Assembly (NCBI GenBank): GCA_041396245.1
Contig: JAWKYW010000011.1
Location: forward strand, 38,371 to 102,370
Reading direction: 5' to 3'
Origin: Desulfobacillus sp041396245
GTDB lineage: Bacteria > Pseudomonadota > Gammaproteobacteria > Burkholderiales > Rhodocyclaceae
Length of the DNA stretch: 64,000 nt
Below are positions 16,550 through 24,658 of the stretch, in pieces. A model generated the notes under the pieces. It saw only the letters and a program-made list of their open reading frames with translations, was not told the DNA's origin and did no database searches. Numbering within the stretch: the stretch's first letter is position 1; every line of letters begins with the position of its first letter. The position numbers were made by a program, and so were the translations under genes.

Positions 16550-18826
16550 GCGGGTCAGCCCCATGTAGAGCAGCGGCAGCTTCTCCGGCAGTTGCCCGAC
16601 TTGGTCCAGCACCAGGTGGCGTTTGCCGAATATCCCCTGGACGTAGTCGTCGGCCTTCGGATCGAGGCTGAGGCAGAAGGTGTCGATGCCCTGGGCGGCC
16701 AGCTCGCCGACGGCCTTGCGCGCGTCGGCGTGCAGGTGGGCGGGGTCGCGTACATCGATGTCGGCCGGCTCGCCGTCGGTGAGCAGCAGCAACAGCCGCT
16801 TGTCGGCCTGGCGCTGGGCCAGCGCCGCCCCGGCATGGCGCAGGGCGGCGCCCATGCGCGTCGACCAGCCGGCCTGCATGGCGGCCAGCCGCCCCTTGAC
16901 CGTGTCGTCCCAGCGCTCTGAGAAGCCCTTGAGGTGCAGGTAGCGCACCTCGTGGCGGGTGTTGGAATGGAAGCCGGCGATGGCGAAGGGGTCGTTCAGG
17001 CGCTCGATGGCCATGCCGAGCAGGGAGACCGCCTCCTGCGAAAGTTCCAGCACCGTCTGCTCGCCGCCGGCGACTTTCTGGTTGAGGGATTCAGACAGGT
17101 CGAGCAGCAGCAGTACGGCGATGCTGCGGCCGCTGGTGCGGTGGCTCATGTTGATGCGCGGGTCGGGGGTCGTCCCGCTCCTGAAGTCGATCAGCGAGCG
17201 GATGGCGACGTCGAGGTCGAGTTCGGCGCCGTCCTCCTGGTAGCGGATGCGCTGCTTGTTCTGCGGCTTGATCAGGTCGAGCAGGCGCATCAGGCGGCGG
17301 GCCAGCGCGGCGTGTTTCTCCAGCAGGCGGTCGATCGTCGCCGCCTCGCCGGCCGGGTGCAGCGCCTCGTAGAGGCTGACCCAGTCCGGGCGGTAGGATT
17401 CGCTGGCCTGGTCCCACTCGGGATAGTGGCGCGGCGGCAGGCCCCGCGGTGCCTCCGCTTCGCTGGTCTCTTTCCGCGTATCGAAGGCCTCCTCCTCGTC
17501 GCCCTCCTCGATGAAGGCCCACAGCTGGCGGTTGTCGTCGCGGTAGTCGACCACCGTGTCGTCGAAATGGATGCGCGGCAGCTGGTCGCTCGGACGCCGC
17601 GTGCGCGCCACGTAGGCGAGCGCCAGCCCGGCCATTTGCGCCGTGCTGCCAGGGCCGTCGGCGAGCGCGGCCCGGAAGGCGGCGACGGTCTCGTTCAGGA
17701 CGGGGTCGGCGTAGCCGTGGTTCGCATCGAGGCAGGCGCGCGAGAGCATGGCCAGGCGGTGGCGCAGGCAGGAGGTGGTCTCGGGATCGCAGGCCGCTTC
17801 CTCGGGTTTCGGATGCAGGGCGAGCAGGATGGGGGCGAGGCCGGGATACTCGCGCACCAGCAGGCAGTCGATGCGCGCGTCCTCCAGGAATTCCACGGCG
17901 AGGCGCTGGAAGGGGCTCCAGTTGTCGGCGATCTGCGGCGTCGACCAGCGCCGGTGGCCGGCCATGTGCGCCAGCGTCGCGCGGTAGCGGTCCAGCCCGG
18001 AGATCCCGTTGCGCGCGTCGTACACGTCGGGCAGGCGCATGCCGAGGCTGTCGTAGTAGGGCACGATCTGGCGCAGTTCGTGCCAGGCGTTCGAGTAGGG
18101 AATCAGCGGCTGCGGGTCGCGCCAGAGCGCACGCAGGGTAAGGTCGAGGCGGCGCTCGGCATCGGCGAACAGCGTGCCGTGGCGTTCGCGCTGGAGCACG
18201 GCGCGGCTGTCGGCGAGCGCCAGCTTGAAGTAGTCCTCCTGCTGCTGCGGGTGGTCGCCGTAGTGGCGGATGCCGTAGTCGACCCAGTTCTGCAGCCCCG
18301 CCATCGGCAGTTGCTCGACCAGCTGCGGCGCCTGGCGGAAGAAAGCCGGCAGGCCGGGGCTGGAGATCGTGGCATGGCGGCCGTGGATGGAGCCGGTGGT
18401 GCGCGTCATCAGGCCGCGCGCGATGTCGAGGTAGAAGGCCAGCTGCTCGCGCGAGCCGAGACGGCGCGCGACCGGCGCCAGCGTCTGCAGGAAGGGCGCG
18501 ATGGCGTGGCCGTTGGGCGAAGCCTGCAGGGCGCGCGCGGTGGCCATCACCTCCTCGAGGGCCGCGCTGCCGGCCGCCGCGGCGACCGCCGGCCAGGCTT
18601 CGAGGAAGGCCAGCACCGGCTCCGGCCCGCGGCCGAGGCGACTGAGATGTTTCGCCGCCGCCACGAAGTCGTCCATCTCCCGTTTCGAGAAGGACGCCAG
18701 CGCCTCGTAGAGGCACTCCTCGAAGACGTCGGCCACCTGGGTGAAGCCGCAGTCCATCTCGCGCCACCAGGCCTGCACCTGGGGATGATGCATTTCACGC
18801 TTGCGGGCATCGACTGGCTTGCTCAT
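16547..18826 (-). CDS. cbbO: RuBisCO activase subunit CbbO (von Willebrand A domain)
   Basis: CbbO works with the AAA+ ring CbbQ to remove inhibitory sugar phosphates from RuBisCO; its vWA domain bridges motor and substrate. The 759-residue protein has a large helical N-terminal part and a C-terminal vWA domain from about residue 560. The MIDAS motif DLSES follows LLLL, with downstream conserved TDGEPADID. It is the usual length for CbbO. It lies downstream of cbbQ but is separated from it by a 387-bp spacer with two stem-loop elements. Confidence 0.93.
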   Translation of the reverse strand: MSKPVDARKREMHHPQVQAWWREMDCGFTQVADVFEECLYEALASFSKREMDDFVAAAKHLSRLGRGPEPVLAFLEAWPAVAAAAGSAALEEVMATARALQASPNGHAIAPFLQTLAPVARRLGSREQLAFYLDIARGLMTRTTGSIHGRHATISSPGLPAFFRQAPQLVEQLPMAGLQNWVDYGIRHYGDHPQQQEDYFKLALADSRAVLQRERHGTLFADAERRLDLTLRALWRDPQPLIPYSNAWHELRQIVPYYDSLGMRLPDVYDARNGISGLDRYRATLAHMAGHRRWSTPQIADNWSPFQRLAVEFLEDARIDCLLVREYPGLAPILLALHPKPEEAACDPETTSCLRHRLAMLSRACLDANHGYADPVLNETVAAFRAALADGPGSTAQMAGLALAYVARTRRPSDQLPRIHFDDTVVDYRDDNRQLWAFIEEGDEEEAFDTRKETSEAEAPRGLPPRHYPEWDQASESYRPDWVSLYEALHPAGEAATIDRLLEKHAALARRLMRLLDLIKPQNKQRIRYQEDGAELDLDVAIRSLIDFRSGTTPDPRINMSHRTSGRSIAVLLLLDLSESLNQKVAGGEQTVLELSQEAVSLLGMAIERLNDPFAIAGFHSNTRHEVRYLHLKGFSERWDDTVKGRLAAMQAGWSTRMGAALRHAGAALAQRQADKRLLLLLTDGEPADIDVRDPAHLHADARKAVGELAAQGIDTFCLSLDPKADDYVQGIFGKRHLVLDQVGQLPEKLPLLYMGLTR

Positions 18827-18897
18827 GTCAGTTGCTCCACTGCGCTACGCGCCTCACGCGACGGATGAACCCCCGGCTTACTTGGAATCTGCACGTG

Positions 18898-18997
18898 CCA
18901 AGGGCGGCGGGCGGCCAACGCCGCTCATGTCCTCCGAGCCGGGCTGCGCCCGGCCCTCCCCCTTTACTTCGCCGCGTTGGCCGCTCGCCACCCTTGG
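18898..18997. repeat. ~100-bp stem-loop element A
   Basis: Arms at about 18898-18924 and 18971-18997 pair as imperfect inverted repeats (CCAAGGG...GCGGCCAACG against its complement). The interior reads GCTCATGTC, then a small GC-rich stem, then CCTTTACTTCGC. The same interior in the same order is found, inverted, in element B 50 bp away, although the outer arms differ. Confidence 0.7.
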
Positions 18998-19046
18998 CTG
19001 GAGACGTAGGTGCCATACGGCGGCCCAAAACCCACGGCGTCTCCCG

Positions 19047-19150
19047 ATCGGACAGGCGGGGTGCCCTGCGGAGCGAAGTAAAGGCGGAGGCGGCGGCCGA
19101 AGGCCGGTGCCGGGTGACATGAGCGGAGCAGGGCGCCCCGCCTGTCCGAT
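19047..19150. repeat. ~100-bp stem-loop element B (inverted relative of A)
   Basis: Outer arms ATCGGACAGGCGGGG (from 19047) and its complement ending at 19150 pair over about 23 bp with one mismatch. Read on the minus strand, the interior has GCTCATGTC, a GC-rich mini-stem with a CCTTCGG tip, and CCTTTACTTCGC, matching element A. Different arms that both still pair suggest that structure is conserved. Confidence 0.7.
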
Positions 19151-19213
19151 TGCGCACCAACCGATAGATAACTGAGGATTTCATCCTGTTCGCCGTCCTG
19201 CGGCGACTGACTT

Positions 19214-20017
19214 TTACGCGAAGATCGCATCGACCGCATGGTCGAGCGTGGCGCGGATGTCGGCGTCGTCGGTGATCGGCCGCGCCATCGCCATGCGGCA
19301 GGCGGCGCGCGGGGCGACGCCGCGGCCGATGAGCTGGGCGGCGTAGACGACGAGGCGCGTCGACACGCCCTCGGCGAGGCCGTGGCCCTTCAGGTTGCGC
19401 GCCGTCCCGGCGAGCTGCACCAGGCGGCCGGCGGTCCCGGCGTCGATGCCGGTTTCGCGTGCGACGATCTCGGCCTCCAGCGCCGGCTCGGGGTAGTCGA
19501 AGTCGAAGGCGGCGAAGCGCTGCCGGGTCGACTGCTTGAGGTCCTTCATCAGCGACTGGTAGCCGGGGTTGTAGGAAATCACCAGCTGGAAGTCGGGGTG
19601 GGCGGTGACCACCTCGCCCTTCTTGTCGAGGGGCAGGGTGCGGCGGTGGTCGGTGAGCGGATGGATCACCACCGTGGTGTCCTGGCGCGCCTCGACGATC
19701 TCGTCGAGATAACAGATGGCGCCGATCCGGGCCGCGGTGGTGAGCGGCCCGTCCAGCCAGCGCGTACCGTCGCGGTCGAGCAGGTAGCGGCCGACCAGGT
19801 CGGAAGCGGTCATGTCCTCGTTGCAGGCGACGGTGACGAGGGGCTTGGCGAGCTTCCACGCCATGTGCTCGACGAAGCGGCTCTTGCCGCAGCCGGTCGG
19901 TCCCTTCAGCATCACCGGCAGGCGCGCCGCATAGGCGGCCTCGTACAGGACCACTTCGTCGCCCTGCGGCTGGTAGAAGGGTTCCTTGTCGATCCGGTAC
20001 TGCGCGATGTCGGTCAT
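19214..20017 (-). CDS. cbbQ: RuBisCO activase AAA+ ATPase CbbQ
   Basis: CbbQ is a MoxR-type AAA+ ATPase that forms the hexameric motor of the CbbQO RuBisCO activase. The 267-residue protein has Walker A GPTGCGKSRF near residue 38, Walker B ICYLDEIVEA near 96 and sensor 1 LVISYNPGYQS near 147. It starts 69 bp after cbbM on the same strand, downstream of an intrinsic terminator, so it is probably made at lower levels than RuBisCO. Confidence 0.95.
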   Translation of the reverse strand: MTDIAQYRIDKEPFYQPQGDEVVLYEAAYAARLPVMLKGPTGCGKSRFVEHMAWKLAKPLVTVACNEDMTASDLVGRYLLDRDGTRWLDGPLTTAARIGAICYLDEIVEARQDTTVVIHPLTDHRRTLPLDKKGEVVTAHPDFQLVISYNPGYQSLMKDLKQSTRQRFAAFDFDYPEPALEAEIVARETGIDAGTAGRLVQLAGTARNLKGHGLAEGVSTRLVVYAAQLIGRGVAPRAACRMAMARPITDDADIRATLDHAVDAIFA

Positions 20018-20031
20018 GTGATGGTCCCCTG

Positions 20032-20060
20032 AAAAAAACGCCCCTGAAGGATCAGGGGCG
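20032..20060 (-). terminator. intrinsic terminator between cbbM and cbbQ
   Basis: On the minus strand CGCCCCTGA and its complement form a stem (20039-20060) followed by seven U residues (20032-20038). A second stem, GTAATCCG/CGGATTAC (20066-20090), overlaps the cbbM stop codon just before it. Partial read-through would give much cbbM and little cbbQO message. Confidence 0.9.
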
Positions 20061-20086
20061 AAGCGGTAATCCGACGGGCCAACGGA

Positions 20087-21466
20087 TTACTTGTGGCCCT
20101 TGAGCTTGTCGCGCCAGCCCGGGTAGAGCTTGTCGGCGTCGAAGGGGAAGGACTCGAAGGCACGGGCGAATTCCTTGTGCTCCCGGGCCCACTCGATCGG
20201 GTCGGCCTTGGCCTTCCAGCATTCGTAGGCCTGGCGCAGCGAGATGGCGCCGGCGGCCGGCGAATCGATGTGGCCGTAGGAGCCGCCGCCGGCGGTGTTG
20301 ATGACGTTGCCGTGGCCGAGGTTCTCGAAGAAGCCGGGCAGGCGCAGCGCGTTCATGCCGCCGGAGATGATCGGCGTGGTGGGCTTCATGCCATGCCATT
20401 TCTGGTGGTAGACCGGGCCCTGGTACTCTTCGCGCTCGATGATGTAGGCGATGGCGCGGTCGTCCTTCTCGCCTTCCATCTTGCCGTAGCCCATGGTGCC
20501 GACGTGGATGCCCGAGGCGCCCTGCAGGCGGCTCATCTTGGCCAGCACGTAGGCGGTGTAGCCGCGCTTCGACTGCGGCGAGGTGACGGCGCCGTGGCCG
20601 GCGCGGTGGTAGTGCAGGTACTGGCCGGGGAAGCAGCGGCGGGCGGTGGTGATCATGCCGGGGCCGCCGACGTAGCCGTCGACCAGGAAGGCGACCTTGT
20701 CGGCATCCGGGCCGAAGGCCTCGAGGATGTATTCGCCGCGGGCGAGCATCTCGTAGTGGTCGTCGGCGGTGATGTTGGCGGAGAAGATCTTCGCCTGGCC
20801 GGTCTCGTCCATGGCCCGCTTCATGGCGTCATAGACCAGCGGCATCACCTTCTTCATCGGCGCGAAGACCTGGTTGCCCTGCGGCTCGTCGTTCTTGATG
20901 AAGTCGCCGCCGAGCCAGAACTGGTAGGCGGCCTGGGCAAACGGCTCGGGACGCAGGCCGAGCTTGGGCTTGATGATGGTGCCGGCGATGTAGCCGCCGT
21001 TTTCGATCGGGCGGCCGAGGATGCGCCACAGGTCCGAAATATCCTTGGCCGGGCCGTCGAACAACTGGATGGCGCGCTCGGGCATGTAGAAATCGACCAT
21101 CTTGGCGTATTCGATGTCGCCCATGCCCTGGTTGTTGCCGATGGCGAGCGTCAGGAAGGAGACGATCATCATGCGGCCGTCGGTGACGTTGCGGTCGAAC
21201 AGGTCGATCGGATAGGCGATGCGCATCTCCTCGCCCGCTTCGTCGATGAAGTAGACCAGCGCATCGACCCCCTTGGTGAAGTCGTCGGTCGTGCTTACCT
21301 CGACGTTGGTGCCGGTGGACGACTCGGCGGCGAAGTGGGCGGCGGCCTCAAGGTAGCCGTAACCCGTCTTCGGCTTCATCCTGTAGGCGCAGAGAATGTG
21401 CTTGCCGCCCTTGACGAGGTCCTCTTCCCTGAGGCTCAGGTCGGCGTAGCGGTTCGACTGGTCCAT
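20087..21466 (-). CDS. cbbM: ribulose-1,5-bisphosphate carboxylase, form II
   Basis: Form II RuBisCO fixes CO2 onto ribulose bisphosphate. The 459-residue sequence is the large-subunit-only type, and no small-subunit gene is present. Active-site residues are in place: Lys166 (GTIIKPKLG), the carbamylated Lys191 with Asp193 and Glu194 (GGDFIKNDEPQGNQ), HYHRAGHGAV and the loop-6 region SGIHVGTMGYGKMEG. Form II enzymes suit high CO2 and low O2. It is divergent from cbbR and followed by a terminator, then cbbQ and cbbO. An AAGGAG site precedes the ATG. Confidence 0.99.
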   Translation of the reverse strand: MDQSNRYADLSLREEDLVKGGKHILCAYRMKPKTGYGYLEAAAHFAAESSTGTNVEVSTTDDFTKGVDALVYFIDEAGEEMRIAYPIDLFDRNVTDGRMMIVSFLTLAIGNNQGMGDIEYAKMVDFYMPERAIQLFDGPAKDISDLWRILGRPIENGGYIAGTIIKPKLGLRPEPFAQAAYQFWLGGDFIKNDEPQGNQVFAPMKKVMPLVYDAMKRAMDETGQAKIFSANITADDHYEMLARGEYILEAFGPDADKVAFLVDGYVGGPGMITTARRCFPGQYLHYHRAGHGAVTSPQSKRGYTAYVLAKMSRLQGASGIHVGTMGYGKMEGEKDDRAIAYIIEREEYQGPVYHQKWHGMKPTTPIISGGMNALRLPGFFENLGHGNVINTAGGGSYGHIDSPAAGAISLRQAYECWKAKADPIEWAREHKEFARAFESFPFDADKLYPGWRDKLKGHK

Positions 21467-21505
21467 GTGCTCTCCTTGTGTGCGGTCGTGTGGTTTACGG
21501 GACGC

Positions 21506-21574
21506 ACTCTAGTCCCGAAAATCCATAAGGTGAACTAAATGTTTATTATGGTATTCTTGGATTGTTGCTTATGG
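21506..21574 (-). promoter_or_regulatory. putative CbbR operator and cbbM promoter (cbbR-cbbM spacer)
   Basis: CCATAA (21523-21528), TTATGG (21546-21551) and TTATGG (21569-21574) are spaced by exactly 17 bp. On the minus strand the -10 candidate TAGAGT (21506-21511) lies 11 bp beyond the first half-site, and TTCACC (21529-21534) sits 17 bp upstream of it as a -35 candidate. The third half-site ends 13 bp before the cbbR start, so cbbR is probably autoregulated. Confidence 0.75.
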
Positions 21575-21587
21575 GAAGGCCTGTTTT

Positions 21588-22547
21588 ATGCACCTGACCC
21601 TGCGCCAGCTGAAGATCTTCGAGGCGGTGGCGCGCCACCTGTCCTTCTCGCGCGCCGCCGACGAGCTGCACCTGACCCAGCCGGCGGTTTCCATGCAGGT
21701 GCGCAGCCTCGAGGAAGCCGCCGGCCTGCCGCTCACCGAGCAGGTAGGCAAGAAAATCTTCCTCACCGAGGCCGGCGCGGAGCTGGCGCGCCATGCCCGC
21801 GTCGTCGCCCTGCAGCTGCGCGAGGCCGAGGAGGCGCTGGCGGCGATGAAGGGCCTGCGCGGCGGCCTGCTCAACATCGCGGCGGTGTCGACCGCGAAGT
21901 ACTTCGTGCCGCGCCTGCTGGCGGCCTTTCGCGACGACCACCCCGAGGTCGAGCTGCGGCTGGGCGTGCACAATCGCGAGGCGATCGTGCGCCAGCTGTC
22001 CGACAACGAGATCGACCTGGCCGTGATGGGGCGGCCGCCGCAGGAACTGGAGACGGTGTCGGAACCCTTCGCCGACAATCCCCTGGTCTTCATCGCCGCG
22101 CCGGATCATCCGCTGGCACGGCTCAGGCGCATCGAGCCGCAGCGCCTGGCGGAGGAGATCTTCCTGCTGCGCGAGCCCGGCTCCGGCACGCGGGCGGCAA
22201 TGGAGCGCTTCCTGGCGGACAACGGCGTGGCGCCGCAGCGCACGGTGGAAATGACCAGCAATGAAACGATCAAGCAGGCGGTGATGGCCGGCATGGGCAT
22301 CTCCTTCATTTCCGAACGCACCATCGCCCTCGAACTGGCCACGCGCAACATCGCCCGCCTGAACGTCGCCGGCACGCCGCTCAAGCGCCAGTGGTACGTC
22401 GTGCACCGCGCCGAGAAGCGGCTGCTGCCGGCGGCTGAGGCCTTCCGCCGCTTCCTGCTCAAGGAGAGCGGCCGGCTGATCGATGCGCCGCAGAAGGGCG
22501 GCGCCAAGCCTAGCGGCGCGAGCGGATCCAGTCGCGCCAGGCGGTGA
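21588..22547 (+). CDS. cbbR: LysR-type regulator CbbR
   Basis: CbbR activates Calvin-cycle operons in response to metabolites such as RuBP or NADPH. The 319-residue protein has the LysR N-terminal helix-turn-helix (LTLRQLKIFEAVARHLSFSRAA...QPAVSMQVRSLE) and a two-lobed effector domain (about residues 90-295). Divergent orientation from cbbM is the standard CbbR arrangement. Its 3' end overlaps the convergent inositol-phosphatase-family gene by 38 bp. Confidence 0.95.
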   Translation: MHLTLRQLKIFEAVARHLSFSRAADELHLTQPAVSMQVRSLEEAAGLPLTEQVGKKIFLTEAGAELARHARVVALQLREAEEALAAMKGLRGGLLNIAAVSTAKYFVPRLLAAFRDDHPEVELRLGVHNREAIVRQLSDNEIDLAVMGRPPQELETVSEPFADNPLVFIAAPDHPLARLRRIEPQRLAEEIFLLREPGSGTRAAMERFLADNGVAPQRTVEMTSNETIKQAVMAGMGISFISERTIALELATRNIARLNVAGTPLKRQWYVVHRAEKRLLPAAEAFRRFLLKESGRLIDAPQKGGAKPSGASGSSRARR

Positions 22548-23316
22548 ACAGGGCGGGATCGGAGGCGGCGATGACCGAGCGCTTCCAGCGGTCGTCGGCA
22601 TCGAAATCGTCGTGCTTCAGGGTGCACAGGCGGCCGCCGGCCTCCTCCAGGATCAGGCGCCCCGCAGCGTAGTCCCACAATTTCTGGCCGCCGTGCAGCA
22701 GCAGGTCGAGCCGGCCGGCGGCGACATAGGCCCACTCGAGTGTGCTGCAGCCGAAATTGCGCTGCGAGTAGTAGGGCGGGCGCGTGGCGAGGTCGTCGCC
22801 GAGCTTCTTCGGGATGCGTTTGAAGTCGACGCCGGCCACGCATTCCTTCAAGCTGGCCGCCGGCGGGCGCAGCGGCAGCTTCAAGCCGTTCATGGTGACG
22901 CCGCCGCCGAGCGAGGCGGCGAACATTTCGCGCGTGGCCGGATCGTAGACCACCCCGACGACGGCGCGGCCCTCGACGAAATAGGCCACCGAGATGGCGA
23001 AAAAGGGCAGGCCGGCAACGAAATTGGTGGTGCCGTCGATGGGGTCGACCACCCACAGGCCTTCGCCGCCCGCGTCCCACAGCCGGCGCTGTTCGGCTTC
23101 CCCCATCTCTTCCTCGCCCAGCAGCGGGCGCGGGCGCAGCCGCTGCAGCCGCACGGCCAGGGCGCGCTGGGCGGCGATGTCGACCTCGGTGAAAATGGTG
23201 CCGTCGGCCTTGTGCTCGCGCACCACCTGCAGGTAGCGCGGCATCACCACCTGGGCGGCGACTTCGCGCACCACTTGCGTCACCGCCGCACACAATTCGT
23301 AGTTGCCGGAATTCAA
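22510..23316 (-). CDS. inositol monophosphatase-family protein
   Basis: The 268-residue protein has the metal-binding signature VVDPIDGTTNFVAGLP near residue 88, an upstream GEEEMG acidic site and the C-terminal WDYAAGRLILEEAGG. Members hydrolyse inositol phosphates, fructose-1,6-bisphosphate or 3'-phosphoadenosine phosphate; the substrate here is not clear. An FBPase-like role is tempting because no fbp gene is visible in the cbb region, but that is inference. The start is probably TTG at 23316, overlapping the upstream stop as TTGA, with AAGGA eight bases before it. Confidence 0.88.
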   Translation of the reverse strand: MNSGNYELCAAVTQVVREVAAQVVMPRYLQVVREHKADGTIFTEVDIAAQRALAVRLQRLRPRPLLGEEEMGEAEQRRLWDAGGEGLWVVDPIDGTTNFVAGLPFFAISVAYFVEGRAVVGVVYDPATREMFAASLGGGVTMNGLKLPLRPPAASLKECVAGVDFKRIPKKLGDDLATRPPYYSQRNFGCSTLEWAYVAAGRLDLLLHGGQKLWDYAAGRLILEEAGGRLCTLKHDDFDADDRWKRSVIAASDPALFTAWRDWIRSRR

Positions 23317-23870
23317 GCAACGTCCTTCCACTTGATCGAGCAACCCATGCTCGGGATCTGCTCGCGCGGCCCCTGGCCGGTCTGCGCCACCTGCAGCATG
23401 GCCTCGAACAGGTCGCGCCGTGCCGCCGGGACTGACTCTTTGCGCGAGGCGTCGAGGCGGCCGCGGTACTGCAGTTCGAGACGGGCGTTGAAACCGAAGA
23501 AGTCCGGCGTGCACACTGCGCCGTAGGCTTTTGCCACGTCCTGCGTTTCGTCGAGCACGTAGGGGAAGGGGAAGTCGAGGCGGCGGGCCATCGCCACCAT
23601 GTTGTCCCAGGAGTCCTCGGGGTAGTCGGTCGGGTCGTTCGACATGATGGCGATCGAGCCGATGCCATGGCCCTTCAACTCGCGACAGTCGCGGATGATG
23701 CGGTCGATCACGGCCTTGACGTAGGGGCAGTGGTTGCAGATGAACATCGCCAGCAGGCCGTTCGGGCCGCAGCTGCCGGCCAGGGTGTGACGGCGGCCGT
23801 CGGTACCGGGCAAGTCGAAGTCCGGCGCCTTCCAGCCGAAATCGCAGATGGGGGTGGTGAGGCTGACCAT
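23313..23870 (-). CDS. thioredoxin-family (peroxiredoxin-like) protein
   Basis: The 185-residue protein has a thioredoxin fold of the AhpC/TSA-redoxin type: FGWKAPDFDLPGTDG, then MFICNHCPYVKAV with a C-x2-C motif near residue 45, and GAVCTPDFFGFN. No signal peptide is seen, so it is probably cytosolic. Such proteins are generally thiol peroxidases or disulfide reductases; the partner is unknown. It is coupled by TTGA overlap to the phosphatase-family gene and divergent from rsmE. Confidence 0.82.
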   Translation of the reverse strand: MVSLTTPICDFGWKAPDFDLPGTDGRRHTLAGSCGPNGLLAMFICNHCPYVKAVIDRIIRDCRELKGHGIGSIAIMSNDPTDYPEDSWDNMVAMARRLDFPFPYVLDETQDVAKAYGAVCTPDFFGFNARLELQYRGRLDASRKESVPAARRDLFEAMLQVAQTGQGPREQIPSMGCSIKWKDVA

Positions 23871-23912
23871 GTCGCGGTGGGAAAAAAATGAAGGCTGAGG
23901 AATAATAGCACG

Positions 23913-24641
23913 ATGAATCCGCGCTTCTTCTGCCCGCAGCCGCTGGCGTCGCACGGCCTCGCCGAGCTGCCGCCGGACGCTGCGCATCACGCCCTGCGCG
24001 TGCTGCGCCTCGCCGTCGGCGACGCCGTCACGCTGTTCAACGGCGAGGGTGGCGAATACCCGGGGCGCATCGCCGAGGCCGGACGCGCCGTGCGCGTGCG
24101 GCTGGACGAGCGGTGCGATATCGAGCGCGAGTCGCCGCTCGAGGTCAGCCTGGCGCAGGCCCTGCCTTCCGGCGACAGGATGGACTTCGTCGTGCAGAAG
24201 GCCGTCGAGCTGGGCGTGGCCCGCATCCAGCCGCTGCTGGCGACGCGTTGCGTGGTGCGCTTGTCGGGTGAGCGCGCCGTCCGCCGGACCGCGCACTGGC
24301 GCCAGGTGGCGGTCTCGGCCTGCGAACAATGCGGCCGCGACCGCATCCCCGAAATCGCGCCGATTCTTGATCTGCGGCAATGGCTCGGCCGCCTGCCGCA
24401 GGACAATGAAATAATCCGGCTGCTGCTCTCGCCGCAGGGCGGACGGCGGCTGCGCGAGCTGGCCGGCTGCCGGCGCGTCCTTCTGCTGGTCGGGCCGGAG
24501 GGGGGATTTGCCGAGGAGGAGGCGGCTGCGGCGCGTGCCGCCGGGTTCGCGGCGTGCGCGCTCGGCCCGCGCATCCTGCGCACGGAGACGGCGGGCCCGG
24601 CCGCGCTGGCCGCGCTGGGCGCCCTGCATGGGGATTTGTGA
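23913..24641 (+). CDS. rsmE: 16S rRNA (uracil1498-N3)-methyltransferase
   Basis: RsmE methylates U1498 of 16S rRNA. The 242-residue SPOUT-class protein has an N-terminal PUA-like region (HHALRVLRLAVGD), the motif QKAVELGVARIQPL near residue 91, LLVGPEGGFAEEE near 190 and the C-terminal knot LGPRILRTETAGPAAL. It is followed after 17 bp by the polyphosphate:AMP phosphotransferase gene. Confidence 0.95.
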   Translation: MNPRFFCPQPLASHGLAELPPDAAHHALRVLRLAVGDAVTLFNGEGGEYPGRIAEAGRAVRVRLDERCDIERESPLEVSLAQALPSGDRMDFVVQKAVELGVARIQPLLATRCVVRLSGERAVRRTAHWRQVAVSACEQCGRDRIPEIAPILDLRQWLGRLPQDNEIIRLLLSPQGGRRLRELAGCRRVLLLVGPEGGFAEEEAAAARAAGFAACALGPRILRTETAGPAALAALGALHGDL

Positions 24642-24658
24642 ATCGGGGGAGGGGCGAC

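Larger units (their letters stand above)
18827..19213. other. non-coding spacer between cbbQ and cbbO
   Basis: No supported gene lies in these 387 bases. They hold two related ~100-bp stem-loop elements in opposite orientation (listed separately) and, between them, a small inverted repeat (GGAGACG near 19000 with CGTCTCC near 19041). The rest, near the cbbQ stop, is unremarkable. Confidence 0.8.

Noticed and set aside
18964..19859. Possible extra gene between cbbQ and cbbO
   Set aside because: Frames there are continuations of cbbQ in another frame or read through stem-loop repeats; none has a ribosome site plus plausible protein sequence.
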